Part shown: positions 47,501-59,735 of the stretch, one piece after another | Position numbering within the stretch: the first letter of the stretch is position 1 | Layout: each line of letters begins with the position of its first letter | NCBI GenBank assembly: GCA_001632425.1 | Contig: KV425561.1 | Span: 534,436 to 598,435 of the forward strand | Length of the DNA: 64,000 bases | Direction: 5' to 3' | From: Neolentinus lepideus HHB14362 ss-1 | Lineage: Eukaryota > Basidiomycota > Agaricomycetes > Gloeophyllales > Gloeophyllaceae | Translations under genes and position numbers: made by a program | Notes under the pieces: model-generated | What the model was told of the DNA's origin: nothing | What the model saw: only the letters and a program-made list of their open reading frames with translations | Databases searched by the model: none

Positions 47501-48509
47501 TGAAATAGCGTGAGTACTTGCCATATCTGTGAAGTGCTGCTCCAAATACGAAGGAATCTTCACAGAGCCGGTCATCTCACTTCGGACTCCTCGGACACCC
47601 TCTCTCTCAGGATTTTCGATCAGTGCCAAAGTGCTGCATGCACGATTAGCAGTTTAGGTAAGTTTCTGCTTCTCATAAGTCGGTGATTACTCACTTCATC
47701 CCTTAAGTCACCACATTCCACAAATGGTTCAACCTCAGATATTCTTCTCCTATTTTCACACATCATTCTTTCGCGGCGGGGTGAGTGAAGTTCATGGGAT
47801 ATTGCCATATGTACTGATTAATTCCTGGCGACACAGTAACATGCATATAGTTACCCGTAAGTTATCAGATAATGTTGCCTGTCGCCTTTCTTACACTTTA
47901 AAACCTAGTCAAACTGCGACCGAACAACCCGCAAGCTTCGCTTGGGTACGAACAGATCATCCGAGCTGCTAAGGGCATAGCGGTACATTTCTCCCTTCGC
48001 CATGATCTTTAGTGTTTCTCTAATGTTTGTGCGATTAGCAAACGTGGTCCAGCGCTCAACGAGTGGTGGACTTACTCAACGGCGTGAGGTTGGAGTACGA
48101 GAGGGTGACTGGTAATCTCATCAATCCACCTCCGAGACAGAAGCGTGGTCCGGATGAAGGGGGCGAGAAAAGTTCCGACCTATTGCAGAGAAGGATCTTC
48201 GGGACGAGTCCGGAGCCCGAACCAGTGGAAGCACCTGAGACTAGTCGCCGCATCATGGCGAACATGCTTGGTTTGGACGTTCCTGGCATTGAGCCATCGA
48301 CATCTTTCTTTCCTGGATACGAGTGGTGGCCACGCAGCCCATCTACGAGTTCTCGTTCTGTAGACACCTCGTGGTCGCGAGCATCAGGTACATCTTCTAG
48401 TGCCGCTCCTTCAGTCCAGACGCATCCGAGGATCGTTGATTGGCATCAGGGATACCCTGAAAATTTCTCCTATTCCAATAGTAATACTCGCTCTCATCCG
48501 CAGCCTTGA
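44505..48509 (+). CDS. Zn2Cys6 (fungal binuclear zinc cluster) transcription factor, XlnR-like
   Basis: Nuclear transcriptional regulator; targets unknown. 918 aa in 23 exons with 22 introns, every junction in frame. DNA-binding domain: ACDQCRKSKSKCERSPDGAT-CKNC...CTFE, followed by the GPSYKRGPPKGYI linker typical of basidiomycete XlnR-type factors. Fungal_trans domain: VRYHSRQSGLHVLA, PVLQDRLIELYFAYVHPAFP, VVHKGQFMRLYQE, SKVLLLAIFSIASRY, STCQALLLFGVRAFGIGSFE, GMAIRMAQDLGLNRDPDKF, RKTIWWSCCLVDKY and DFDTPLPEADE. The C-terminal 150 residues are Ser-rich. Intron 1 (44611-44662) is GC-AG with a consensus AG|GCAAGT donor. A 122-bp intron (46061-46182) removes what first looks like a frame break. 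Several exons are only 15-30 nt (44812-44826, 46527-46556, 46607-46623, 46857-46876, 47486-47509, 47837-47856). Confidence 0.9.
44611..44662 (+). other. GC-AG intron splitting the Zn2Cys6 gene before its zinc cluster
   Basis: 52 bp, phase 1, AGAG|GCAAGT ... CAATTAG. Splicing gives KRSSRACDQC. The GCAAGT hexamer is the consensus form of a GC donor. Confidence 0.88.
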
Positions 48510-48973
48510 GTGTTCAAACTTGACATCTTATTCCATATCTCTGCTGCTGTCCACTTGTCATTGTCTTGTTGTAGCATACATAGTTATAGCAACCGTCGTA
48601 ATTGTAATGTAGCTATGCGCTCGCTCTGTGCGATAGACGACTAAAAAATACTTTTCGCTATCGTCGGCTTCCGTGGCGCGTCTGCCTTGTCCTTCATTAA
48701 GAAAGAACCTGTCTCACCCGCGGCCCGAAGGCACGTGTTTGCGACATGCGGCTACCGACTTGACAAATTGGGCAAGAAGATCTGATAGCCACGGACAATG
48801 GGCGTAGTGGGCGCCTAGCGCCTTTGTTTGGGGACCCACAAGAACAACGTCTTACCATAAGTGCCATCCACCGACGCCAGATATTCGCGAGCCTTAGGAG
48901 GTCGGACTGCAGTCCATGGCCAGTCTCACAAGTATCCTGAATCCACAGGAAACTGTTGAGAGGACTGCGACGT
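48510..48973. other. Intergenic
   Basis: 464 bp between tandem genes; no gene, no clear promoter element. Confidence 0.45.
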
Positions 48974-50259
48974 ATGTTTTCCGATTTTTTCACCGCTTTT
49001 TTTAATCTCTTACGACCGTCTCATCGATTTATATGCTCCAGCCACGATGTTTCACTACCTCATACACATGGGCTTCCTTCCCCGGCTTCCACTTCGCGAG
49101 CGCACTCAGCCGAAGAGACCACACAATATGCCCTACCATCACCAGTTGTCAATGTGCACCTTCCTCACCCTAATTGTCCAGACACACTGGCATGTCTACC
49201 CGACACAGAAGGCCGTCCACAGCACACCCTCCCAGTAATATTGCGATGTGCGATCTTGGGGAGTCCGAAAAGGCGTCTTACGATAAGGGAGATTTATGCG
49301 GCCATGGAGGATAAATATCCATATTATAAGACGGCGGGTCCCACCTGGAAGGTCCGTCCGTTTGTGGCTAGTCCAAGCGTTTCCCACAACTAATTATGAT
49401 GCCTGACCAGCAATCCGTCAGACACCATCTATCGCTCAATCGATTATTTGAGCGTCAGCCACGCCCTGTCACCGACCCAGGTTTCGGGTCCTACTGGACA
49501 GTAAACCTATTGGCTCCCCCTGGTACGAAGCGCCCACGCAAACGCGGCAGGCATAACAAAGACGCCGCAGAAGGCAGTCAGCCACCAGCTCCGAAGAGAC
49601 GGGGTCGTCCTCGAAAGACGGCAGCAGAGTTGAATCATGAAATGGGCCTACCTTCCTTCACCACACTTGCCATGGGCACTGATCGCGTCCAGATGCAGAA
49701 ATGCAAAGTGTCGGCGGTACGGACTGTGGGCAGCCTTAACCAGGATGAAGAGGATGAGCTTATGGATTATGAAGACCGACCTTTCTCAGAGGACGAATGC
49801 GAGAGCGAAGAGAGCAATCGGTTCACGTTGCGGACCGCTGCATATTCGACTACACCTGGTCCAGGGCTATCCCAACGGCCTCGTAGCAGCGCTCCCAGCT
49901 CTATGGGGAGTGTCTGTCCTCAGGGCGGGGAGACAGAAGTTATGATTGACCGTCTCCGGATCGAAATGGCGGGTCTGCGGAGACAATCTGACGATGCCGT
50001 CTCCTTGTCGAAGAGGATGTCGGATCAGCTCATGGAAGCCCAAGCGGAGGTTTCCCGAGCCAAGCAGAGGCTTCGGGCTCTAGAAGACATGCTAGAGGAA
50101 GAGGGCAGGAAGAGAAGGGAGGCGGAACGCATTGCTCAAGAGGCAGAGGCACTTGCGGAAGAAGAAGCACAGAGAAGAAGGGCAGTGGAGGAGGCGTTAG
50201 TCACCTCCATCAGGGGGGATCCGGAGTCTTCAGCATCCCCAGCGCCCGTCAGCGACTAA
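48974..50259 (+). CDS. Forkhead-domain transcription factor with AT-hooks and coiled coil
   Basis: 408 aa; exons 48974-49351 and 49411-50259. Forkhead winged helix at about residues 75-155: ILRCAILGSPKRRLTIREIY, YKTAGPTWKQSVRHHLSLNR (recognition helix, spliced after TWK at a GTCCGT donor) and GFGSYWTVN. Immediately after come two AT-hook-like basic blocks (KRPRKRGRHNK and KRRGRPRKT), then an acidic region and a C-terminal coiled coil of about 70 residues rich in Glu/Arg/Ala (VSRAKQRLRALEDMLEEEGR). Probably a nuclear DNA-binding regulator; which fungal forkhead class it represents cannot be decided here. The start is the first ATG in the frame; the N-terminal 70 residues carry no motif. Confidence 0.87.
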
Positions 50260-50687
50260 TATAAGAATATTGCGGAGAGCGATCATCAACGGAGATGCAA
50301 TATTTATGAAGACAGATGGTTTTGCATTTTCGGTTTCAGTCTTCACTCTTCGTTCAACCGTGTATTACATTCATGCATCATGCACGCATTTATAGCTTTA
50401 CACTTGCCTTGTTATTACATACCTAACGCGTATTAGTTAGACATAACCTACTGGAAACGTTACTGACGCTATCAACACGATGACGAAGGGATGCACTATT
50501 ACCTTTGAACGGGCCTGGTTCCGACTGCTCAGTAGACTATTTCTTCGAGACTAGTATCCCAGAATGCAATCACGAGAATATCCGGCCTATCTTTCGTATA
50601 GCGTGTGCATCGACCTCTCCAAGTCGGACATAAGGCGTTCGAAGAGATGAGGCTCATGATAAACAAACAACTCTAAACAGGTCGGGT
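50260..50687. other. Intergenic
   Basis: 428 bp between tandem genes. Nothing recognised. Confidence 0.45.
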
Positions 50688-51631
50688 ATGGCCACCGAGT
50701 TCAATCTTGTCACCTCCACGCGCTACGATCCAGTAAACTTAGTAGAAGGCGACCGCTACTGGCTACTTCCCCTTCATGTGAACAGACTTAAACAAGCAGC
50801 GAAGGAGCACGGGTGGACAAATGTGAAAGCTCTGACTGTGGACGAGGTAAGGTTGGAATGCGAGCGAGCTGTGAGTGAGTTCATAGATGCTGATGAAACA
50901 ACAGCGTTTAAAGTGAGGATGACATGCATACTTATCGCTCTTGATGATGATATTAAACACATTTCTAGATACGCATCCTGCTCTCGCCAGATGGAATACT
51001 CACTGCGACTGCGAATGCGACTCGTCCCTTACCCCCTTTGTCCAACCCTGAGTTTCCAGAGATATTCGAGACCCCTCTCTCGTACTGGAGTGAAACCGAG
51101 GACGCTGAGGGCTCAAATGAATCATCGAAGGCCCCACAAGCTAGGCTACCACTGGTCTCCCTCTATATTGATTCGCAGCCCACCCCTCCGACCATATTTA
51201 CGCGCACCAAAACCACCAATCGGAAGCATTACGATGAGGCCCGGACAAGAGCCGGCCTTTTTCCTATGACGACCGCCTCCGCATCATCTTCTGTCGCCAA
51301 CCATCCAGCAGCAAACACGGCTCAGCCCAGTGACTGCGATGTCATCCTCTTCACTCCCGAGTCTCTAGTCTCCGAGACCAGCATCCGCAATGTCGCATTC
51401 CGTCGTACTTTTCCTTCTGGTTCAATAGCCTGGTTGACGCCGCCGCTCAGCACAGGGTGTTTGCCAGGCGTCATGCGGCGTTACCTGTTAGACCAAGGTA
51501 GGATCCAGGAGGCGCGAGATGGGGACTTGAAGAAAGAGGACGTAACGACAGGTCAGTGGGTCATGGTCTTCAATGGGGTCGAAGGTGTGCGTATGGGGAA
51601 GGTAATGGACCACGCCAGCATATCCCGATAA
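50688..51631 (+). CDS. Class-IV PLP enzyme, aminodeoxychorismate lyase-like
   Basis: Likely 4-amino-4-deoxychorismate lyase (p-aminobenzoate branch of folate synthesis), or a related branched-chain-aminotransferase-fold enzyme. 295 aa; exons 50688-50912 and 50969-51631. Seen: N-terminal FNLVTSTRYDP, LLPLHVNRLKQAAKEHGW, IRILLSPDGILTATA, FTRTKTTNRKHYDEARTRAG (the conserved PLP-binding Lys region), then VILFTPESLVSETSIRNVAF and the phosphate-binding loop WLTPPLSTGCLPGVMRRYL. The SIRNVAF and STGCLPGVMR motifs are those I associate with fungal ADC-lyase homologues. One standard 56-bp intron. Convergent with UTP13. Confidence 0.82.
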
Positions 51632-51762
51632 TGCACGAATATTTGCTGTAGTTCTCTTCAACGAGACTCGTATATGATCTATCACGTTCCACGTAGAAAT
51701 TCGCGCTCAGAGATGTATACCAATTCAATTAGAAGATTACGTGCAGTAATTGCACACAATAT

Positions 51763-54739
51763 TCATGTGTCGATCTCCATCTCGCCGCCGTCGTCATCTA
51801 CGCCACCGAATATTCCACCATCCATCTCCCCAAGCACATAATCAAGCACATAGCTCTCCTTCACTAGCCTATCCATCCTTGCAAGATGCCTCTCCGTATA
51901 TGATATCAGTGCATCCAACAACTCCTTCAGACTATTCACTCCACTCTTTGCACCCTCGTCGCTTGGAACACCTAGCTCACCAGCGGAGAACGCCTTTACC
52001 AAGCCCTCAGCATCCCAGGCTCTTACAACAACCCCAAGCACTCCCTGAGCGACGCCCGAGTTTTTGGCGTTCGTGTTCCAATCCCTGACGTACTTCAAGA
52101 GCTTGACCAGGTCGGGAGGGGTAAGTCCTCCAAGAAGCTTGGACAGCACCGGGTCGGATGGTTCAGAGTCGGCAGTGAGGAGGTCACGGAAGAGTGAGAG
52201 GAGCCGCCCAGGCTGCTCCATAGCCAGCGCAAGACCAAGCGCGTGCTCGTAGTCGTGGAGGGCAAGGTAGTTCTGGAAGTCTTGCTCCCTAGAATGGCAA
52301 TGCGAATTAGTATTAGTTTCAACGGTTGGAAACACAGCGTACTTGAGGACCTGCTCAGCCCGCTTGGACTCCTTCTCGGCCTCTATCTCTTCAGTGCAGT
52401 CTTCCCAGAACGTAAGTAAGGAGTCAGCAGCACCGGACACGATCGTCCGCGCGTCTTTGCTAACAGCCAGAGCCCACACCTTCCGAAAGAAATAATAATT
52501 AGCACGACTGCGCACAAACCACGCTAATATCCTCAGCCTACCTTCTCCTCGTGCCCATCCAACGTACACAAACACTCCTCATTCCGCCCCTCCCACACCC
52601 TCACTAGTCCATCGCCCCCGGTGCTCAACACCTGCGCCTGTCCCGTCCCTACGCCATCCTGCCTGGGCAACCAACACACCCTCAGCACCGCACCCCCGTG
52701 CCCCTCCAACGTCCGCACACAGCTGAAGTCGTCCAGACTCCATATCCGCACGGTCTTGTCCCCGCTGCCTGTCGCTAAGACCCGCTCACTGGGCGAGAAC
52801 TTGACGCTCCACACGCCGCGCTTGTGCCCGGCAAGGGTGGCGAGCAGAGATATTGAGCCGGAGGAGGTAGAGATGGAGAAGATCTTCGCGGTCTTGTCTT
52901 GCGAGCCGGAGGCGAGGAGCGTGTTGTTGGGTGATACGTCGAGCGAGTTGATGTCCTTGTCGTGCGCTTTTTGGGTGTGCAGGCTCTTGCACTTCTGGCT
53001 CTCCTCATCTTCTCCGGGATCGCAAGTCGTCGGCACCTTGGAGATATCCCACATCTTGACCGTCCGGTCCTGTGATCCCGTGAACATGAACGCCGTCCCG
53101 ATATCCTCCTTGCGAGATAGAGCGATTGCGCCTACGCTCTCCGCATGACCTTCGCACACGGCTACGCAGCCCCACCCCCAGCCCTCCTTAGCCCCGGACG
53201 GGTACGGCGCCCAGACGCGCGCAGACCGGTCCTTGCTCCCACTCACTAGCACCCTCCCGTCCGCGCTCGTGTCAAGACACAGTACGATCTCGCTGTGACC
53301 CTCGAGCAGCCGCGCATCGAGCATGGCCGTGTCGTACACGCGGATCAAGGAGGAGTTGGTAGCGAGGGCGAGATACGTGTCGCGCGTAGAGGGGGTAGGG
53401 GATAGGAAGGCGGAGTCGACGATCTCATCGTTGAACCCGATGAGCTGACGTGTGAGGCAGAGGGAAGAGAGGGAGTGGAAGAGGATATTTTGGTCTGCGT
53501 GGACGGAGACGATTGTGGCGGTGGTGCGGAGGTACCTACGTACATGTATGGATTACCATGATCTTCGTGTCGAAAAAGAGGTGACTTACACTGCATCGAC
53601 GATTTGTCTCTGCTCTTCCTGGTCGTCTGAGGGTTTGTCGCGCTCTGTACCGAGGGTGAGGAGGACATTGCCCTCCTTCGCATCCCATATTTTGATGACC
53701 CCCTTTTCACCAGCCGTCCAGAATCTTAGCTTACCTCCCCCGGAGGTTGACTCAGCAAGGTCTTCATCTGGATGAAGCAGACCTACGGCTTCGACACGCT
53801 CCAAGACGGGCACGGTCTTAACAAGCGTGGGCAGAACCTCCTTTTCCTTTCCCTTCTTTTGTGATCTGGCGCTAGGAGCTTGCGTTCCGGTCTTCTTGAC
53901 AGCAAGGTCCCAGATTAACACGACCGAATCACGACCGCCGCTGACAAGCCACTTCCCGTCCGGGGAGACGTCTAAGCCTCGAGGAACAGACACATGGCCT
54001 TCCAGAACCGCTTCAGGCTTCGAGTTCGCTCCCGTCTTGGCAGCAGCAGACGCGGCAGCCAGATCGAATACGCGTATTCTCGTATCCGCAGAGCCTGAGA
54101 TAAGCTGCATTTTCTCCTGGTATCCCACGGCAGATGGGTCCCGGGGGTAGTTGAATAAGAGGGCGCTGACAACGCCGCCGTGGCCTTTAAAGACATGCGT
54201 TGCGAAGCCGCGCATGAAGTCCCAGACTTTGACGACACCGTCGGCGGAGCCAGATGCGAGGTAGGTCGAGGTGGGGTCAGTTCTGCAAACGTGAACGGGG
54301 GAGTCGTGGGCGCGGCTGATGATGCGTATGGGGCGAATGGACTTTGAGAAAGGGTTTACGGAGGTGGGTATTTCATAGACTCTGAGGGCAAGAGAATTGG
54401 TGAAGAGCAGGAGGTGTTTTGAGGATTGGGTGATGCACATAGAAGTGATGGATTCGGTATCCTGCAGACTAACTGAGCGATTATTCTTTGGAGTGAGCTG
54501 CACACTCACACCCATGAATCTGCATATTTCTTGACCGGACTTTACGTCGGTCAGAACCGCTTCCTCGCCTACGCAGGTTACGAGCTTTGTGCCATCTTGC
54601 GCAACAGCTACTGCTCCCCCAGTGTGCAGCGGCGCAATGACCTTGCCTTTCTTGAAGCTGGGAGGGTAAATAATGAGAGAGAAATACTAGCGTTGTTAGG
54701 TACTTACGCAGTCTTTAGCTTTGCCTTGGACGTAGCCAT
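51763..54739 (-). CDS. UTP13: U3 snoRNA-associated WD40 protein Utp13 (TBL3)
   Basis: Component of the UTP-B subcomplex of the 90S pre-ribosome/SSU processome in the nucleolus. 902 aa; exons (minus) 54708-54739, 54510-54657, 53590-54461, 52542-53535, 52343-52479, 51763-52288; frame kept. Tandem WD40 propellers: for example ASGSADGVVKVWDF, VSGGRDSVVLIWDL, VSGSKDRSARVWAP, FTGSQDRTVKMWDI, ASGSQDKTAKIFSI, ATGSGDKTVRIWSL, STGGDGLVRVWE. The C-terminal Utp13 domain follows: EQDFQNYLALHDYEHALGLA, LAMEQPGRLLSLFRDLL, then a helical tail ending acidic. The ordering of two propellers and the C-terminal domain identify Utp13 rather than Utp12 or Pwp2. Divergent from the NBR1-like gene, 174 bp apart. Confidence 0.92.
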
Positions 54740-54913
54740 TGGACTTTGAAGCGTGCAGCAATAAACTTTCAGCGCGATCGGAGAGTCGATCTGGCCACGT
54801 GCGATACAATCCAGTGCGGGGTTGCGTATAAAGCCGCAGCGCCTCAAGCGTCTCTTTCTATCGCTCGTCCAGGTCGCCCACTACCTGCTCATCATCCCCC
54901 AACAGCAGCCAGC
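54740..54913. promoter_or_regulatory. UTP13/NBR1-like divergent promoter with TATA box on + strand
   Basis: 174 bp between divergent starts. TATAAA at 54827-54832 lies 82 bp before the NBR1-like ATG. CACGTG-like CCACGTGC at about 54795-54802 could serve either gene. No TATA box for UTP13, as usual for ribosome-biogenesis genes. Confidence 0.6.
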
Positions 54914-57900
54914 ATGTTTACCGTCAAGGCGACCTATCGCAATCAGACTCGCAAGTTTACCTTTCCCGACCATCAGTCGTTCCTTCCTACCTATCATCAG
55001 TTGTTTCATCAGGTCCGTATCTCGTCGTCGGGAGCCTTGGTGTCAACGCGACTGTACATATTGATATATTGGTGCTGACACCCGCCTTTGTAGTTGTACC
55101 GTGTCTTTCCAATCTCCCAGTCCTACTATCTTTCCAAATTACTCTTCTCGCCCTCGCCGGCGTCTCCCAGTGCACGCATCCTCTTAAGTAAGGAGGTCCA
55201 CAACGCCGAGGACTACGAGCGGGCTGTTCAACAGTACCAGGGACGCTCCTGGCCCGGTGCACTGCTCCGTTTCACGGTATTCGATGAGACCCCACATAAG
55301 CCCGCCGTCCGACCGAACTTGGGTGGCGGTAGCAGTACCCACGGTGGCAGTGTTCTTAAGAGCCGAGTATCAAGTGACATCTGGCTCACAGGCCCAGAGG
55401 AATCAGTTACAGTTACCCCTAGTATCATGGTCAGCCCCGTCACCCAACGCCCCTCGCCTCGGTCCCCAATGGAGATCGACGGTTCCGCCATGACGGACTC
55501 GGATTCTCTGTACCGGTCGCAGAAGTACCGCGGCGCGGATGGACGTAGCATTACTACCCCTGGCTCGACCACTGCGACTTATGTGCCTTCTCCCCCGCAG
55601 TCAATTTCAAGTCTCGCTACACCGCAGCAGCCGCAGCAGCACTTTGGTGGACTACATGATGCGCGTACACGAGGCTCGCCTCCGTCTTCTGCACCTGCAT
55701 CGTCTGCATCTAGTACTCCCAGAGCATCGTCTCCTGTGAACCCTCCGACGCTGGCGTCGCGTATGCCGCCTGAGCCCACCCACCCTATCCCAGAGATCCA
55801 AAATCTGTTCGGGAGTTTTATGCGCGACTTCGAGCGCATTATGAGCTCCAATTTCGGTGAGGATTGGAGGCGACGTCAGAACCCATGGGCGCCGGATATC
55901 CCACAGCACCAGCATCCCCTCGACGTCTTCGCTGGTATCCCTCCACCGCCTGTGTTTAATCTCGCCAACAACATCGAGACATCGGGCATCCCCCCTCCGC
56001 CTATTCTCGGCTTATCTCCCCCGCGCCCGCATGCGACCTACCAAAGGCCGGCTCATCGCATGCCAGGTTCATTCGTCAACACCGAGGACCAGCAGCCGAC
56101 GATCGTCCAACCCCCGGTCGCACAAGTCGGCAATCGAGCACTTCCTCCACCGCCTTTTGGGTACGGTACTCCGATGCGATCTTCTATGCTTTGGAACGTC
56201 CCGCCGCCTCCGCCCTTGCCCACACTCCCGGGTAGCTTTGAGGCCTCCGATTATGCCTCGACACGGACTGCAAGTCCATACATGCCCAGTGATCCTACCG
56301 CGCGGGCTATTGTCGTTCAGCCCCCGCAGTCCCCGCCTTCGCCTATTTTCATCAGGCCGCCTCCGTCACCACCCTCGCCTCTGTCTAGCGCTGGAGTCCA
56401 GACGCCGAGGACTGCTGAGGCTGAGATCCAGACTAGGGGCGCTGGGTTGGATGGGAATGGCGAGAATGGTGAAGAGACGGTTATCCATAGGGATGTAGTA
56501 TGCGATGCGTGCGACCAGATTGTGGTGGGTGTCAGGCATAAGTGCTTGGACTGTCCCGGTAAGATTTTCGTAGTCTCCCCCTCTCTTGCAACCTCTGACC
56601 TATAGTTTTGATTACGAAAGATTATGATTTGTGCACGCCGTGCATGAACTCAGGCTCTGCGGAAGCACACGATCCGTTTCACGAGTTCTTGGATATTAAG
56701 GAGCCGGGCAGGGTGGTTGTGCACAACGTATTCAGCGGGAATGAGGAGAGTGCCGGGATCCCTGCTGACACTCGAAGGGCCAGCTCCCCCAGTCAACGCA
56801 CTCCGGCTCCTGTCGTTGCCCGGCCCGCGGAACAGGTCAGGCACAACGCTCGGTGCGATTTGTGTGACTCGGTTATTATTGGGGATAGGTATAAGTGTTT
56901 AGTGTGCCCTGGTGCGTTTGTACTTCTGTTCTACCTGGAGAAGTTTCTGATCTGACTTATAAGTAGACTTTGATACATGCGAGTCGTGTTTCTCGTAAGT
57001 TCTCCTGTCCAGGTACGTATGTGGGACTCATGCATTTTTATAGGATCACACGTGAACAGCATCCCAAGCATGGATTTGTTAAGGTTAAGGAGCCTGGTGA
57101 TATCATTGTAAGTGACGGCTTTTTTGATTTGTGGGGGCGGTGGCCAATGTGTTTCGATATAGCATAGGCATGATTCGGCAGCGATACAGGTGCATGGAGC
57201 GAGATGTGATGGTAAGCATATATACCTTTTAATCAAGGTAGTGTTTTCGTTACTGACGATTGTTAAACGCATATAGTTTGTAACCAGGTCATCGTCGGGG
57301 TAAGATACAAGGTATGTGGACCATCTATGCACAACGTATTTGTATGCTGAGCGTCCCCTCACATTTCAGTGCATGCACCCGTCCTGCCCTGACTACGACC
57401 TGTGCTCGCAATGCGAAGCTCTTCCTATTGCTGTGCACCCGGCCAATCACCCCATGCTGAAGCTTAAGGCCAGGGACGATGTTATCCCGACTGTCACCCG
57501 GGTTGGTGGCACCGTCATGATCGACGACGTGGAGCGTACGCGGTTGGAGGATATGCAGGCTGCCCTCCTTGAGAAGGAGAGCGAGCTTGAGCAGCGCGAG
57601 AAGGACGTGAATGAGAGGTACCAGGATTGGGAGGATCGCCAGTGTGAGCTCGCCCGTCAGAGCGACGTACTGTATGAGCGCGAGAATGAGGTGAAGGAGA
57701 AGAATGCTATTCTTGAGGGGAGGGAGAAAATCGTGGAGGAGAAGGAGGAGGAGCTGGTGAGGAGGGAGGAGTACCTTGAGCACCAGGAAGAAGACATAGT
57801 GGAGCAAACAGAGTCTCTGGAAGATAAGGTTAGCGACCTCCATATCCGCGCTGAGACTCTTGAGGATCAGTTGCGAGATCTGGAGGCGAGGAGGGAGGAG

Positions 57901-59735
57901 CTGGACGAGGAGGCAAGGAGCCTCCAGGGCAAGCGGTCGGACTTGAGAGGTTTGGAGCGCTATCTGGAAGACCGGGATATGAAGCTCCAGGACAAGGCAG
58001 CGATTCTCGAGTATCGGACGGTGCAGTTACAGGACAGGGAGCGGGCGCTCGATGAGAGGGAGAGGAAACTCGAAGAACAGGAAGAACGGAGGGAGCCTTG
58101 GATTGGCAGTCCTATTGTCTCGTCTCCCCCTCCAGAATCGCCTTGGAGGAGATATACGCAGGACCTCATATCACTTAACCTGCCCGCGGTGCCTATGCAT
58201 GTACCCAATATCCAAGTGGAGCCACCTTCTCCGTCTATGATTGCTACCAGCCGGACGATCCCTGTCCCTGTGGCCGTATCCTCTCTGCCCACTCCTGAGG
58301 AGATAGACGCAATTATCAGGAGGAGCGAGTCGACGTATCCGGAGATTGGTGTTGTGGATGTTGTGGATGTCCACCATGACAATCTTTCATCAGCCGAGTC
58401 TGAAGACGTGTCTATGCCTGGTACTCTTCCGACCTCTATGCGTCGCAGCGAGAACAGTAGTTCGGCTGCGCCCTCAGCGATTTCGGCGGATTCTTCGCTC
58501 CCTCGTCTTCCCTCAGATATTGGCACTAACGATCTGTTCAGTGAACTTTGGCCTGCAGTCGCTTCGGAGCTGAGGCACCTTCTGCGACCATCCACGGAAG
58601 CGGTGCCGGAGGCGACCCCGACGCCAGGTGGTGATATTGCCCTTGCTCAGCTGTCAATGGAAGTTGTTCCCGAAGAGATCTCAATGCCAGGCGGTGATTT
58701 CACACATGGTTTCCGACGGCCTAGTCCTCCAGCTCAAGTCAGCCGCAGCAGTCCCACTTCGACGGTGGAAGTAGCACGAGACAACGAAGATGTCCAGGCG
58801 TACTCTCCGCCACTGGCTACGGAGCCTTTACTCTCTCGACCGGCTGGACAGCTCGCACCTTCGAAAGTTCTGTCGAGACTTGCCGACTCGCTGGCCAACC
58901 TGCTGTCTGGACAGCCTGTGTCACCTCCATCGGTAACCCGTGAGGCGGAGCAAGAGCCGACTGACCCTTTCAGGGACGAAGCCGCACCGGATGTTCGTGC
59001 AGAGACCCCGGTTGAAGCCCCTTTGAGCGTGATCTGTATCACGGAGAACAATATCCCGGATGGGCAGGTATTCCCTCCCGGTGCCGAGTTCGTGAAGTCG
59101 TGGAACGTAATTAATGATGGCGAGAGAGACTGGCCGGAATCGACAGAATTGGTCTTCGTTGCGGGTAGCCATCTGGGTACTGGTGCTGATATCCCCAAGT
59201 TCCAGATTGGTAGGGTTGGGGCTGGTGAGCGGGTCGATATTTGGACGGGCGAGCTGAAGGCTCCGGAGCACCCAGGCAAGTACGTGAGCTATTGGCGTTT
59301 GAGTGATGGGCAGGGCAATCAATTTGGTAAGAGCTTGTGGATTGAGTGAGTCCTTGTTGATATGTACAGGAACGTGTTTTCTGACTCTTGTGCAGCATCA
59401 CCGTGGCGGAAGTAGATACATCCTCCGGCTCAGAATCCTTGGCCGCTTCTTCGGTCATTATGCCCATCAATGCCGGTACTCCCGCTCTCGTCGAGACTGC
59501 CATGCCGCCCTTGCATGCACCATCGACATCATCAGCTGTGACAATGTCTGACAACGGGTCCGTTGCATCCTCCGCTTCCCTAATCAGTCACCCGTCGTCG
59601 CCTGTGTCTGTGAATGGGTCTGATAGTGAATGGGAAGACACGAGAGACTTCTTGACTCCTGCTTTAGCGCCGAACGTCGCGGGTGAGGTGGAGTACGTTG
59701 TGTTGTATGAGAGTTCTGACTCCGATCGGGATTAA
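54914..59735 (+). CDS. NBR1-like selective autophagy receptor (PB1, three ZZ fingers, coiled coil, NBR1 Ig-like domain)
   Basis: Predicted cargo receptor linking ubiquitinated or other cargo to Atg8. 1448 aa; exons 54914-55012, 55094-56558, 56621-56911, 56967-56994, 57044-57107, 57163-57211, 57277-57311, 57370-59345, 59396-59735. Domains: PB1 (MFTVKATYRNQTRKFTFPDH ... GALLRFTVFDE), a 380-residue Pro/Ser-rich stretch, ZZ1 (CDACDQIVVG...CLDCPDYDLC), ZZ2 (CDLCDSVIIGDRYKCLVCPD), ZZ3 (CDVCNQVIVG...PSCPDYDLC), a coiled coil of about 190 residues (57570-58090), a disordered part, then the four-Trp NBR1 domain (PPGAEFVKSWNVINDGERDW, YWRLSDGQGNQFG). Near the C-terminus, EYVVLYE fits a LIR core (Y-x-x-L after acidic residues). 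No UBA domain is seen at the end. Confidence 0.88.
59694..59705 (+). other. Candidate Atg8-interacting motif (YVVL)
   Basis: Tyr-Val-Val-Leu preceded by Gly-Glu-Val-Glu and followed by an acidic Ser-Asp tail, 14 residues from the C-terminus of the NBR1-like protein. Fits W/F/Y-x-x-L/I/V with acidic flank. Confidence 0.5.

Noticed and set aside
57325..57843. 172-aa minus-strand Leu-rich open frame
   Set aside because: It is the antisense shadow of the NBR1-like coiled coil, whose Glu/Lys codons read as Leu/Phe on the other strand.
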